From Deroplatys truncata (Eukaryota; Arthropoda; Insecta; Mantodea; Mantidae): a stretch of DNA of 64,000 nucleotides. Positions within the stretch are counted from its first letter, which is position 1; every line of letters starts with the position of its first letter. The DNA lies in the NCBI GenBank assembly GCA_030765065.1, contig CM060989.1:61084001-61148000 (forward strand), given 5' to 3'. Positions 48,630 through 59,560 of this stretch are shown piece by piece. Below the pieces are notes generated by a model that made no database searches, was not told the origin of the DNA, and saw nothing but the letters and a program-made list of their open reading frames with translations. The translations under genes were made by a program, and so were the position numbers.

Positions 48630-50062
48630 TTATATGGGAAGCATGCCTAACAACGTTTTAAAATGTTTAGCAGGAATAAAATGGGGTGAAAACATGGACC
48701 TCCTTAATAATACATATAAAACATACATAAAACCTAACCTATTGTATGGAGGAGAACTACTACAAACAGTAAACAAGAGACTTAAATGTAAACTAAAAAT
48801 TTCACAAAATAATTCACTAAGAATAATAACAGGAGCTGTAAAAACAACACCAATTAATGTACTACAAAACTTCACAAAAAACATGGCTATAGAATTGGAA
48901 CACGAGTTGAAAGCAATTACTCTAGCACAAAAACTGCAAGTCAATAGAAACAGATACAAGTGGTACCACACAGCAGATACTATAAGTAATTTAAAAACTC
49001 AAGCTTCAGAACATATATTAATAACTTAAAATACAAGAATATAATTGCAACAGAGGTAACGAGTCCAATAGAATATATTGATATACAATATCAGAATGAC
49101 CAATACACAAACAAAACAATATACCGGATGAAATGAGAGCCATAGCAATAGCTACAGAAAATGAAAGATACCCAGAAAAAGAATGGCTCCGAATATATAC
49201 AGATGGATCCCTCATCAATAAAAAGAATGCTGGTGCACGAATATACTGTAAACATTTTGCACAGTATCTAACATTAGATGAAACGTCAAACCCTATAATG
49301 GAGAATTAACAGCTATAAAAAGCAGCATTACAGATCATTTTATATAGACCATACATAAAACAAAAAATAGTCATCTTATCAGACTCAAAATCAGACATGG
49401 ATGGAATAGTAAATTACAATAATAAAACAACAAGAAATATTAAAGAAATAAGAAGCCTAATTAAAACAGTTGAAACTAGAAATCATGTCACTCTACAATG
49501 GATCCCAGCTCATGTTGGACTTTTGGGCAATGAACATGCGGATCAATTAGCAAAGAAAGGTGCAATACAACAAACAAAACCTGTAGGACAAATAGAAATA
49601 AACAAACAATTAAATAACATTAAACAACATTTCAAAAGACAGCAGAGACTTGATGAAGAAGATAAATTAAAGGATCAAGATTATAAGAATATTAAAGATA
49701 GAGTTGATATACAAAAAATGCCAAAAAAGACTGCAGTGGCCTTATTTAGGATGGCACCTGGCCAAGATTTCCTCACAGAACACCTCTACAAGATAGGATG
49801 CCTACTTACATCCAAGTGCACTCTCTGTGAAGAAGATGTTATCCTGAACAAACAACATCTCGCCAAATGCAAAGGCTTTAAAAGTGATAACTTACAGACT
49901 TTATATTGGGAAGCCAGAGGGAAAATTATGCAGATCAATTAATCCCCAGTGCCAATGGTGAACAACATTTTATATAGTGCAAAAAGTGCATAAATTTTAT
50001 TAAAAGCAGGCTTGGGTGTTTTCTTACCTCAAAATTGCCCATATTTTCAATGCAATAAAGCC
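48630..50062 (+). mobile_element. 5'-truncated LINE with RNase H (RT thumb to 3' end)
   Basis: Plus-strand, AT-rich element. The RT thumb is at 48640-49029 (LKCLAGIKWG, NTYKTYIKPNLLYGGELLQT, NNSLRIITGAVKTTP). After a frame change, RNase H follows at about 49180-49560: RIYTDGSL (Asp), GELTAIK (Glu), ILSDSKSD (Asp) and WIPAHVGLLGNEHADQLAKK (final Asp), so all four catalytic acidic positions are still readable. The C-terminal Cys/His domain (GCLLTSKCTLCEEDVILNKQHLAKC) is at 49790-49870. Coding stops at 49942 and a CAATAAAGCC motif lies near 50051. EN and the RT core are missing and the frame is broken at least twice, so it is inactive. It is a different family from the GC-richer LINEs nearby. 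Confidence 0.85.
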
Positions 50063-50559
50063 TTCATTCAACAAAAGGTGAGCTAACATTTCTGGCCTTG
50101 CAGAACACACAATGCATAATTTATTAGTAATATTTACAATTTAATGAGGAGGAATTCCATCTCACTCTTACTTATCACAGCAGTTTTAAGGAAACCCTAA
50201 GTGATGCAGTCAGAAAATCCCATTTGTATCTTTTTGTATGTTTTCCAACTTTATACACCATTTAGAGTTTAGCATTCAGATTCTTCTTGCTGTGTAAACT
50301 GCAATGCAAATTTTCAGAATGGAAATGTACCAAAGAGTTGTTTTATATGTAGACAGAATATCAATACTCCAAATGTGTGATTATAACTGATAATGTGACT
50401 GTCATGAACTGAATTAAATTTGTAAATCTTTTTATACACAATCCTTTTTTTATAATATTTCCCTTATATAAACTAACTTAACCTATGTACAAATTTTCTG
50501 GCCATCGTGTTCTACCTATACTGCTCATTTTGCCTGTCACCCTGGCCTTATAACTCAAC
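50063..50559. other. AT-rich unique spacer
   Basis: No recognisable feature. Probably contains remnants of the 3' ends of the flanking LINEs. Confidence 0.4.
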
Positions 50560-53005
50560 TGAGCAGCCCTTTGCTACCCTTAATCACCTATGATCCACCC
50601 TTCCTCCTTCATTTGCCTTTCTACCCTTCTTATCTCCTTTACTTTTCTAATCCATTTCTCCTTTGTTTTCCTTAAAAGCTCCCACATATTCTTATTCTTC
50701 TTTTCCTGTCAACATTTTAATTGCTACTATTTTTCCATCTATTTTTTCGCACTTTTCCTCCCATACTTTTTGTCTCCACTCTGCTAATTCTTTGCATTCT
50801 GTCATATAATGCTCTATGCTTTCACTGCCTCTGCATAGTTCACAAATTCCACTTTTTCTGCCTCTTAGCCCTCTCAGGTACATCAATCCTGTTCTCATCC
50901 ATGCAAATGCTTCTTTTTCCACTCTAATTACAATAATCCATGTAACCTTTTCTTCCAGATTTCCTTTTTACTAACCTATAAAACCCTAGTGATTTTTTAT
51001 TCTCTAAGCTTCCCCAGATCTCCTGTCTTTCAATGTCCTCCACTCCGTTTCTTACTGTTATCCAGAAGTCATTGCTATTTCTTCATCCTGCTCTCCAAAT
51101 ATCTCCCATTTCTATCTTCTCTATAATTTTGTCTACCCCTGCCCACCAGCTATTTTCATTTATTGTACTCCTTTGTTGGTTCATACAAATCTTTAAAATT
51201 TCCCCTTCATATTTTTTCAAGCATCTAAAGCAAAATTTCAATATACTTTCCAATATCACTCCTTTTCCTTCTGTCCTTCCTAATTCCACTAACTCTACTT
51301 CCTCTGGTGTTGATCTTGATAACCACAATAATTCTTTACAAAACATTCTGTAGCTCTGGTCTATTTTTCTGCTTAATTCAGATCCCCTCCCTCCCAAATT
51401 TCAACTGCATATAGCATTCTTGTTTCTACCAATGCCTGATACCTTCTTTCCATACATTTAGTCAGTATTTCTAATTTATATTTGCACATCCTTACTCCTA
51501 TCATTGCCGCCTTTCCTTTGGCTATAACTTTCCTGCTATGCGCCACCCATTCTCCAACACTGCTCATCCTCACCCCTAAATAATCAAACTCCTGGACAAC
51601 TTCTAACTTTAAACTCCCCATCTGCTATTTCTCTTGTTTTTTTTACTTTCTCTACTACGTATAGTAAGTAGGGGAAGTATTGCATTCCACCCAAAAATTC
51701 GATACCGAGATTTCACCGGAAATACATGTTTTGAGACCACCTGAATCCAAAAGAAGCATTTTTGGAAACATGTCCGTGTGTGTGTGTGTGAACAGCATAA
51801 CTCAAAAACGAACAGTCGGATAAGCACCAAACTTAGTATTTAGGTTCAGTATCTTCCAGAGATGCGACACGAAGGTTTTCAAGCAAATCCCCCCACCCCA
51901 GACTACCCTTTACATGGAAGATTTTTCGAAAATTTTAATTTTCTAAAAAATGGCTCTAACGATTTTGATGAAAATATCATATGTTTAAGATAATGTCATG
52001 AGAAATGAAATGTATATCTCGAATTTTCTGGGAATGTCTCCAAAAGTATTCTTCATTTTGAACGACTTTTGCATAACTGGTAAACCATAAGAGATAGACA
52101 AAATTTTACTACACAAAAAATGTAGATCGCATTAAAATACACAACTTATGTCATATACATTTCTTTTGTTGAGTGAACCGTTTTCGAGATATTGCTTGTT
52201 ATTTCCTTAAATTTTACAGTACTTATACTTCTTCTCAAATTCGTTATTCATTTTTTTATGTCCTGGACATGCAAAGAGAATGGAATGCGCCACATAGCAA
52301 CCAGCGTTAAAATATTTGACTATCGCTTAAAAGCTACCATGTTTCTCTTGCATCTACAAGAAAATTACCAATAAGGTTGACATCTCGATATCTCGATTAA
52401 CATGAAGCATATGGAGAATAGCCGTTTGTAAAAATAGATTGTACAAGAGTAGAGAAAGTCATGTGAGTGTAACACATCAGATTTTTTTTAATTTATTTCC
52501 TCACTTAAATATCGTAATTTCTGATTTGTTTACATTTACTTTAATTCCTCATTCTTAGCAGAATTCCTGTATTCCATTGATTGCTTTCTGTAGCCCAATT
52601 ACAGTTATAGCCCCAACCATTCGATCATCCATGTATAGTAAAGCTGGTATCTCTCTATTTGCTATTATGGGACAGTGCAGACGTTTTGTTTCACTCTATC
52701 TGATATGTCATATATCAATATATGAAATAATATGGGATTTAATTTGCATCCTTGTCTTAATCCTACGTTTTGCTCAGTCATTTCTGTAATTCCATTACAT
52801 CTACATCTTATACAAAATTTTATATCTTTTGTAAATCTTCCTGATTTCTTTTATAAAGTTTTCACTTACCTCTTTCCTTCTTAATTTACAAGCTAATGCT
52901 TTTCTATTTAGTGTATCAAATGCTTTTTCGAAATCTGCAAAAAGACATGTATATTCTTCATCAAAGTTGAAATAGGACAATCTTAACAGTGAAGAAGTCA
53001 ATGAT
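50560..53005 (-). mobile_element. Degraded LINE (RT core to C-terminal zinc knuckle), interrupted by another element
   Basis: Read on the minus strand from about 53005: an RT motif CLFADFEKAFDTLNRKALAC (52840-52960), then GLRQGCKLNPILFHILIYDI (52690-52760), then LLYMDDRMVG as the RT catalytic box (about 52620-52650), and VNVNKSEI (about 52510). The sequence then jumps over an insertion (51645-52459) and resumes with EFDYLGVRMSSVGEWVAHSR (51510-51600), ALVETRMLYAVEIW, STPEEVELVELGR, and a terminal Cys/His cluster CELCRGSESIEHYMTEC (50780-50860). Multiple stops and frame changes show an old inactive copy without EN. It is not clearly jockey type; the clade is unassigned. Confidence 0.8.
51645..52459. 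mobile_element. 815-bp unclassified element with 12-bp terminal inverted repeats
   Basis: The segment begins ACTTTCTCTACT (51645-51656) and ends AGTAGAGAAAGT (52448-52459), exact inverted repeats. It interrupts the LINE RT reading on both sides. Inside are a GTGTGTGTGTGTGTGAACAGC tract near 51776 and the phrase AACTCAAAAACGAACAGTCG; no coding sequence was found. T8 runs (51637-51644 and 52482-52489) lie near both ends, but the right run is 22 bases beyond the inverted repeat, so the exact end and target duplication are unclear. Probably a non-autonomous DNA transposon. Confidence 0.6.
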
Positions 53006-53019
53006 AAAATAAATGAGTC

Positions 53020-53280
53020 AAATGATATTAAAAGCCTTTAATTACATCATGGTGGTAAAATCTGGACGATTGTTTTGAGACTTCAAGGTCTCATCTTCTG
53101 CAGGAATTGGAAACGACTGACTCTCGCTCCACGATACAAATTGTATCTAACCCATGTGGACGATTGGAAGGACCTCAGGTGGTAGTTTTTATAACTGCTG
53201 AAGGTGAACCAGATGGCTATACCAGATCTCTTGTAGTATAGTGGAACTAGAAGTAGGATGAGCTCCATCGTATATTCTTG
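53020..53280 (-). mobile_element. Possible Penelope-like terminal remnant with hammerhead-like fold
   Basis: On the minus strand near 53070-53110 the sequence reads GATGAGACCTTGAAGTCTC followed by AAAAC: a GAGAC/GTCTC stem-loop between a GATGA box and an AAAAC box. This resembles the degenerate hammerhead core (CTGATGA-stem-GAAAC) found in Penelope-like element ends. The adjacent ORF (53083-53268) has no recognised domain. The core is imperfect, so this is tentative. Confidence 0.25.
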
Positions 53281-56175
53281 CTTAGATACTTATTTATTAT
53301 AGCCTTTATTATAATACATTATCTAGACTGTCAAAGCAGACTCTCATTTCATCTGTATAAAACAGAATATATGTTCTCCTGTTAGAGAACTATTTCCAAA
53401 AATGAAACTGGCAATATTTATATATTATATGTGTATTTTGAAGCACTGTTAAATTTGGATCCCCATTTGGTGATGATTTATTTATTTTAACAGTCCACAT
53501 AGTTGATATCTGTAACAGAGTCCTTCCATTAAATTGTTTAACTTCAGTCTTTAGGCACTTCCTTTTATTGCTGTACTGCCTTTCCCTTCTCCCCCCTTAT
53601 CTTATAAATGCACAAAGTCCATAATTCTTTGTATGAATTATTACAAAACTTTTTCTTTTATGCCATTGTTTCTGATCAAATGTATACAGTAAGTTCATCA
53701 GAAAAGCATATTCTGTTTACGCTTGGACTACTAAATGACAATGTTTTAAAATACAATATTTACAAAGTATTTCTTTCCTTATTTTTTAGGCAAAATAAAC
53801 GAATGTTATTTGCTTACAAACCATAATTTAGAGTTATAAGTAGAGACAATTAAAACAAGTTAGCAATCTGATGCATTTTTTCTACATAACTTACCATCAT
53901 AACTATACAGAGTTTCAGTGGAAGTTCTTTGCAGCCATCATTGTTCTTCTTTAATTCCTATTTTGGTTTCAATTTCACCATCTTAATTGCTTTTATTATG
54001 TCCCGTTACAGGATCTTTTTCAAAAACTTTTCTTTGATTTTGCGAATAAAAGTTTGAAACCTGTCTCTCCTGTTTAATTTATGTTTTGGTATATATATCA
54101 CAGTCTCTGCCACTTGTAATAGTTTCATTCCCAAATTTCTTTTACTAGATCCTTGGTAAAAAGCTTTCCATTATTCTGTAAACAAAAGTCTCAGAAACAA
54201 CGCTCTCCTTTGATTTTGATATCCATTGTACTATAGTTGTTGCAAATGAAAAGTTCTGTTCTTAAATTTCATTAGCAAATCTGTGAAAAAAGTACATTAT
54301 TAGTGGCATGAAAGCTTTTATGCATTTTATATCTGGATAGATGAAATTAAAGTGCATTTAAAGTAATGGAAAGAAAGCCAAGAACCAAGTAACAATAGTA
54401 ATCTGTGGCAATAGGGTTCAAACAAAGGTGCAACAAATCTGCTGTTGATATATCAGTACAGATAATCCCATGCTACCCTAATTAGACTGTAACTGAAATA
54501 AGTAAGCTTAATCAGGGTATCAATGGGTTATAGAGAGAGGAATAAAATATTTATAGATATATTTACTTATGTACCAAGCTAATTAGAAATTTATGTATCA
54601 GAGAAATGCTGAGATTGTCAACAGACAAGTGCACTCTATGCTGCTGACCTAGCAAAAATCACACTGTAAAATCAAGGCTACAGCTCTGAATTATCCAAAG
54701 ACCATGTGACTTGTTTCCCAGGTTGTACAAAGCAGGATACCCTCCTGGCTACTTCAGAAATCTTATTTAAATATAGCTGCACGAGTACATCGTAAACTTT
54801 AAAAATTAATTTAAAATCAACCAATAAACTTTTTTTCCTGAAATTTTGGCCTGCATGATATTGCAAGCATTGATTGACTAATTGTAATGCCTAATATGAT
54901 TGTTGGATATGGTAGATCTCAAAATAGTTCTCCAAATGAAGGGCGACACAAGAATTGTTATGCTGTCAAACACTTTCAATATTTTCTTTCCTACTATAGC
55001 ATAAAATGCATCTTATTGTTCCTTTTTTTTTTTCTCTTTCTCTCTTGTCTGCTGTTTGAAAAGGGGTACTGTTTTAGCTTTCAGTTTCAATAAAGTATCC
55101 CCAGCTGGAGGTCAATTTCTTATTATTCAACTCTGATAGTGTTAAACTTTGAAGCATCTGATGAGCGTTGTTGGTTCTAAAGTGTATTTGGTCATTTTCT
55201 AACCTGTCATGCTGTGAAGCACAATGAAACAACTGAATATGCACATCCCTAGTTGATAGAAAAATATTTCTTTGTAACCTTTAGCCATGTTACATGAACC
55301 AAGCTGTCACCTAAAGTAAATTAAATCCTGGAAAAGGGATACACTGAATGCAAAAAACATTTAAAAAATAAATTGTTGGACTTATTTTTCTGACTTATTG
55401 AATTAACACACACAATTATGGCTCAAAAAGAGTTTCATCACAGAATTATATATTGGAAATTATATTACATATATATTCCATGACAGCAAAATCATTTTGA
55501 AGTTTGCATACTTGTTTCATACCAACTGAACATCAGTTAAAAAGCAAAGGTTTAATAATGAGGTGTAGTGTTCAAATTTTATACATTGCATAGCAATATT
55601 TTTCCATTGTAAACAACTATACGTTATATATACATGACACTACTTTAGTGTAAAACAAGAAGGTAAATGTAGGCCAACAGGCCATATCAAGCCACAATGA
55701 ACTGCTAGATCCTGTGGTTCCTAGTTTTAATAGGAAATTTGGTGAATGTTAGCTTGTGAATGCAATAGGAATGAATTTTAAATACTGAATCCAGAGTTCT
55801 GAAAATCTTGGTAGCTTAAAACTGACAAAGAACAATGAGAAATTATGCATGTTGGTAGCTAACATAGTTTGAGTAGGAGATGAGTTTAGGTGTTAGATCA
55901 TTATGAGTCACCGGGTTTCAAAATTTAACTGTGTATATGTACATGAAATTATATTACTAAAGATTATATCCCACATTAAGTACCACCATTATAGAAATTG
56001 AGCATAGGCCATTGCATTGACAGGCACAGTGAATCACTGCTGTGTGCATGTGTGTGTGAGAGAGATGGAATGGGAAAGAATATTTGATAGCCATATGTAG
56101 ATGAAGGGGTAACATAGAGAAGGATAATGCAAGACAGTGTAAGAAGATGTGCAGAAGAGGACAGGGAAAAAAGCA
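53281..56175. other. AT-rich unique DNA, nothing recognised
   Basis: About 2.9 kb of AT-rich DNA with scattered short ORFs (53608-53826, 54678-54866, 54887-55093) lacking domain signatures. A T-rich/CT tract lies near 55021-55050, and a GT/GA microsatellite (TGTGTGCATGTGTGTGTGAG) near 56041. Confidence 0.5.
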
Positions 56176-56219
56176 TTGAACTTTATTTATGGACTCTCTT
56201 TAACTACTATGGTTCTTAG
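56176..56219 (-). mobile_element. 3' end fragment of SINE family A (copy 3)
   Basis: 44 bases (TTTATTTATGGACTCTCTTT and onward to GGTTCTTAG) match the 3' ends of the SINEs at 3949-4249 and 44038-44330. The match stops at 56219 where another SINE begins. Confidence 0.75.
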
Positions 56220-56220
56220 C

Positions 56221-56670
56221 ACTGAGCAGGATGGTTCAGGGAGTTATGTTTGTACCCCGCATTTGGGAAGTCATGGGTGCAATTCCTGTGGCTGACCTTT
56301 CTGATCCATGGTATTTTTTTGGGGGGGGGGAGAGGGTTTCCCCTGGGTTGCCAGGTGAATGCTGAGAAGGACCCTTACATCTCCTGAATTTCCTGTCCCT
56401 CCATTTCATTAATCCTTCACTCCATTTAGCTTGTTTCAAGGTTGGAAGTGTCGGCAATGGAGTTTAGGTGCAGCATAGCAGGGGAAAAGGGTGCTCTCTG
56501 TGAACCTTCTCTGTCCCTCAGCCTTCAGCTGGGGTATAAGGACCACTCCTGTGGGAGTTTATATTTGAAAACTTCAGGAATCCTGTCATTGCTGTGCCAT
56601 CACCCCTGGTTCTGGCTGCCCGGTGCCTCCCTTCACCACATCCATTCCTCCCGGGGGTGCCTATTGTAGA
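56221..56670 (+). mobile_element. Probable tRNA-derived SINE (family B)
   Basis: The head (GAGCAGGATGGTTCAGGGAG) resembles a tRNA 5' arm with an A-box-like TGGTTCAGGGAGTTA. GGGTGCAATTCC at 56275-56286 is a B box one base from the consensus. A G-run (56321-56330) and a C/T-rich body follow. The 3' end is not defined; 56670 is where the GC-rich body gives way to AT-rich DNA. It adjoins a truncated SINE A, giving a composite. Confidence 0.55.
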
Positions 56671-57940
56671 TGAAGTTGCCCAACTATGAACCTACTCAAA
56701 CTCAAGGTATGAATTCAAAACTCACAACTGATTACAAAAACATCCAACTATAAAGAAATTGTAGAAAATTCCCTGCGTCCAGTTCCAGTCAGAACCTCCA
56801 AGAAAAAGTAATCATATGAGTGTCCACCTGCTTATTTCAAAGATTTTACTACTTAAAAGAAATTAGGAGAAGCAAATGATGCAAACATGAAATCTTTATT
56901 TGCATCTTTCCAAGGTAAACTTGCTATTGATATGATTTTGTACATCGAAGATCTAAAAGTTTGTTTAGTTTAAAACATTTGGAATGTGTTTAATGAAACC
57001 TACCTAAAGTTATATGTGCCACTTTACTTACATTATCACAACAATCAAATGCACTATTGTTATACAGTTGAAACCTAACATTGCTAGAACAGTAAATGAT
57101 AAAATTAATGTTTAAAACAAACTATGTAGGGCTATGCTCAGATACAGATATAAAATTAAAACAAATTTCACAGAAGATTTCTTTTGCATTGCACATACTT
57201 TAAAAGCTTTACTGTTTTGGTGTTATTGAGAGGGGGGAATTTCGGTCCTCCCTTCTCCGTAATATAAACATTGGTAATATTTTCATACTTAACTTCTGAT
57301 TAATTTGGTAACAAATAGAACCTTAGGGAAGGAAAACGCATATAATAATGGGTTTAAGATGATATGTGCGTACTTAAGAAGGCTCTAAACCACCCACCCA
57401 CCTGCTTTGAAAGACTTGTTAAATAGTAATATCATTGAATGTTAACGGCACTATTGCTCTTAGGTGGTCTTCATTAAAAACGCTGAAAAAAGTAATATAG
57501 AATGGTCTAAATTACCTTGTGAGGTTATAAGTAGATGTGACCTCGCCAATAGTTGGTGCCCATCTGCTTGTCCTTTTTAGGGGTTTTACTTTTATAGGAA
57601 AATTGCGATGTAAACACAACAAACGTAGCCAACTTCCCGCTAATACAGACTCTCAATGGGAAGTGCCAACGTAACTAACAAGTGAAAATCCGCGAAATAA
57701 GCGATGCAACGATGCGTCGTTATTACTTTTTCTTCATTTTGTATAGCCGCTCACAAAAACGCAACGCATTCAGAGAAGCAGCGCATAACAGGAAAGAAGA
57801 TGTGCACAGGCTGTGAAAATAGCATATACACCGTTACAAAAGACTACTTAGGTATTGAAAACTTGCAGTCCCTGCAGGAATTGCATGGAATATGCATGGT
57901 GCAGCTTGGAATAATCAACGAAGTAACTATCTATGATTTA
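56671..57940. other. AT-rich unique DNA with one uncertain ORF
   Basis: No confident gene. A plus-strand ORF at 57704-57964 (86 codons; GKKMCTGCENSIYTVTKDYL near its middle) has a CxxC and mixed composition and might be a first exon, but no domain is recognisable and it runs into repeats. A 21-base segment (57453-57473) recurs inverted at 62497-62517. Confidence 0.35.
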
Positions 57941-57943
57941 TGC

Positions 57944-58057
57944 AACCTAAGCTTATATATATAAAAACCTAACCTAAGGCTAACCTTCTGTGAATTCAGA
58001 AACTTAAGCTTACATATAAACCTAACCTAAGGCTAACCTTACTGAATTCAGAAACCT
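57944..58057. repeat. 53-bp tandem duplication
   Basis: Two adjacent copies containing AACCTAACCTAAGGCTAACC and GAATTCAGAAAC (57966-58003 and 58019-58055), each preceded by an AAGCTTA(T/C)ATATA word. Two near-perfect copies only. Confidence 0.85.
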
Positions 58058-58163
58058 AAAAAATCAATTAACCTAAAATAAGAAGTAATTAAGAACGCAC
58101 ACCGATATCTTACCGGCTTTGGCGGCATTACTTATTCATATGTTGCCAGCATTGCGTTAGAGC

Positions 58164-58227
58164 TAGAGAATGACATACAGTGACATCTGTAGGGCTAGAG
58201 AATGACACAGAGTGACATCTGTAGGAC
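58164..58227. repeat. 32-bp tandem duplication
   Basis: GCTAGAGAATGACA...GTGACATCTGTAGG occurs twice in a row with two base differences, just upstream of the jockey LINE 5' end. Confidence 0.85.
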
Positions 58228-58280
58228 ATTAAGACATCACTTCCATCGCTGTTGCAGTTTGCAGTCGAGAACAAAGCAGC

Positions 58281-59011
58281 GTGCTGCCCGATTGGCTGCA
58301 GGGGGTGTGCAGCTCCGGCTACGCCCATTCTGTAACTAGAAGGCACATTCCGCCGATTATCGTGGATGACTTCGCGGTGTCCATTGGCTTCCTTAGGGAG
58401 GTCATGCCGACCCTTAGTGGAGCGTGCGCGGTACGGCGAAATAAAAGCCGCTTTGTTTTCCAGGCGAAAGTAGCCGGTGATTATACTCTTCTCTTACAAC
58501 ACCTAAAGAGGAGGGGAAGTCCCCACTTTACCTACGGGTTGGACAAAACCCAACCCGTGATCTGCGGAGAGTCATTCGTGGTCTTCCGGTACGCAGCGGT
58601 GGGAGATTGGTGAAGCAGCTCACCAGGCCTGCTACCAACGGGCAAGGGCCCAAAGTCCCCATCCACCTCTTCTTAGTTGTAGTAGAGCGGGCCAACGACC
58701 CGGAGGCCAAGATTGATGGAGTCACTTCCATCTGTTACCTCCGGGTTAACGTAGAACCATCCTGTGGCTCTGGCGGACCTCCCCAATGCCACCGGTGTCT
58801 GAGTCACTTTTGCCACCGCAACCTGCGCTGCTTAAGGTGCGGTGGAGCTCACCCAAAGGAGATCTGCCCCCGTACTCTTGACGATGTGCCGACGTGTGCG
58901 AACTGCAAGGGCGAGTACGTTGCCTGGTACGGAGGCTACCCCACCAGGAGGGCGATGATTGCCTCCAGGAGACCAGCACCTGACATCAACCAGAGCAGGC
59001 AACCGCCTTAA
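58281..59011 (+). pseudogene. Jockey ORF1 (Pre-C2HC, zinc knuckles), frameshifted
   Basis: The first part (58281-58613) reads IPPIIVDDF, VMPTLSGACAVRRNKSRFVF and HLKRRGSPHFTYGLDKTQP, the N-terminal half of the Pre-C2HC region. A frame change near 58600 leads into the second part (58607-59011): KVPIHLFLVVVERANDPEAK, DVTSICYLRV-like VTSICYLRVNVEPSCG, then QCHRCLSHFCHRNLRCLRCG and CANCKGEYVAWYGGYPTR, the zinc knuckles and tail. The protein binds LINE RNA in the RNP. One frame change is visible; otherwise the domain order is complete. Confidence 0.8.
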
Positions 59012-59560
59012 CCAGCCAAGATAACCCAACCGGGCCCTTCATCTTCGGAACAACCAAGACAACAGGATCAAACACCACGACCGCAACAGCAGCAACTCTC
59101 ATATGCCGCAGTGACACAGAGGGCCGCAGATGGCCCCGGCAGATCACGGGCTCATACATAACAATCACCCCAACTACAACACCAGTTCCAGCCCCCGGAC
59201 TGAACCCCGCCCCAAAAGGGCAAGGGGACGCCGGGCGACTCAGGAGCCGAGTTCAGATCCCGTCTCCCCGCGCGACCGTGGTACTTCCACGCGAGCGGGA
59301 CAGTCGGGGGCGGGGCAAGGCACTGATCAACCGGCGCCTCAGCGCCCTTCACCTACCATCCTTCCAAGACCAACCCCACTCCACCCTCTGTCCCACAGTA
59401 TCCTGATGTGATTGCGTGTCTGCAGCAGTTGCTGCAACCCACGGCCAGCGCATCTGTGATCTGCTGGTCAGATTCCTCTCCGCCACCGACCCGGCCGCAA
59501 AGATTGCTATAGCCATGGAAGTGCTTGCTTTCTTCTCCAGCGTCACCCGCAAGGGACAAA

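Noticed and set aside
57704-57964. Small host gene with CxxC motif
   Set aside because: 86 codons, single CxxC, no splice signals I could defend, and it ends in the 53-bp duplicated repeat.
57966-58040. Insect telomeric (TTAGG)n tract
   Set aside because: Only two CCTAA units in each of two copies, within an ordinary 53-bp duplication; also a single instance near 1906.
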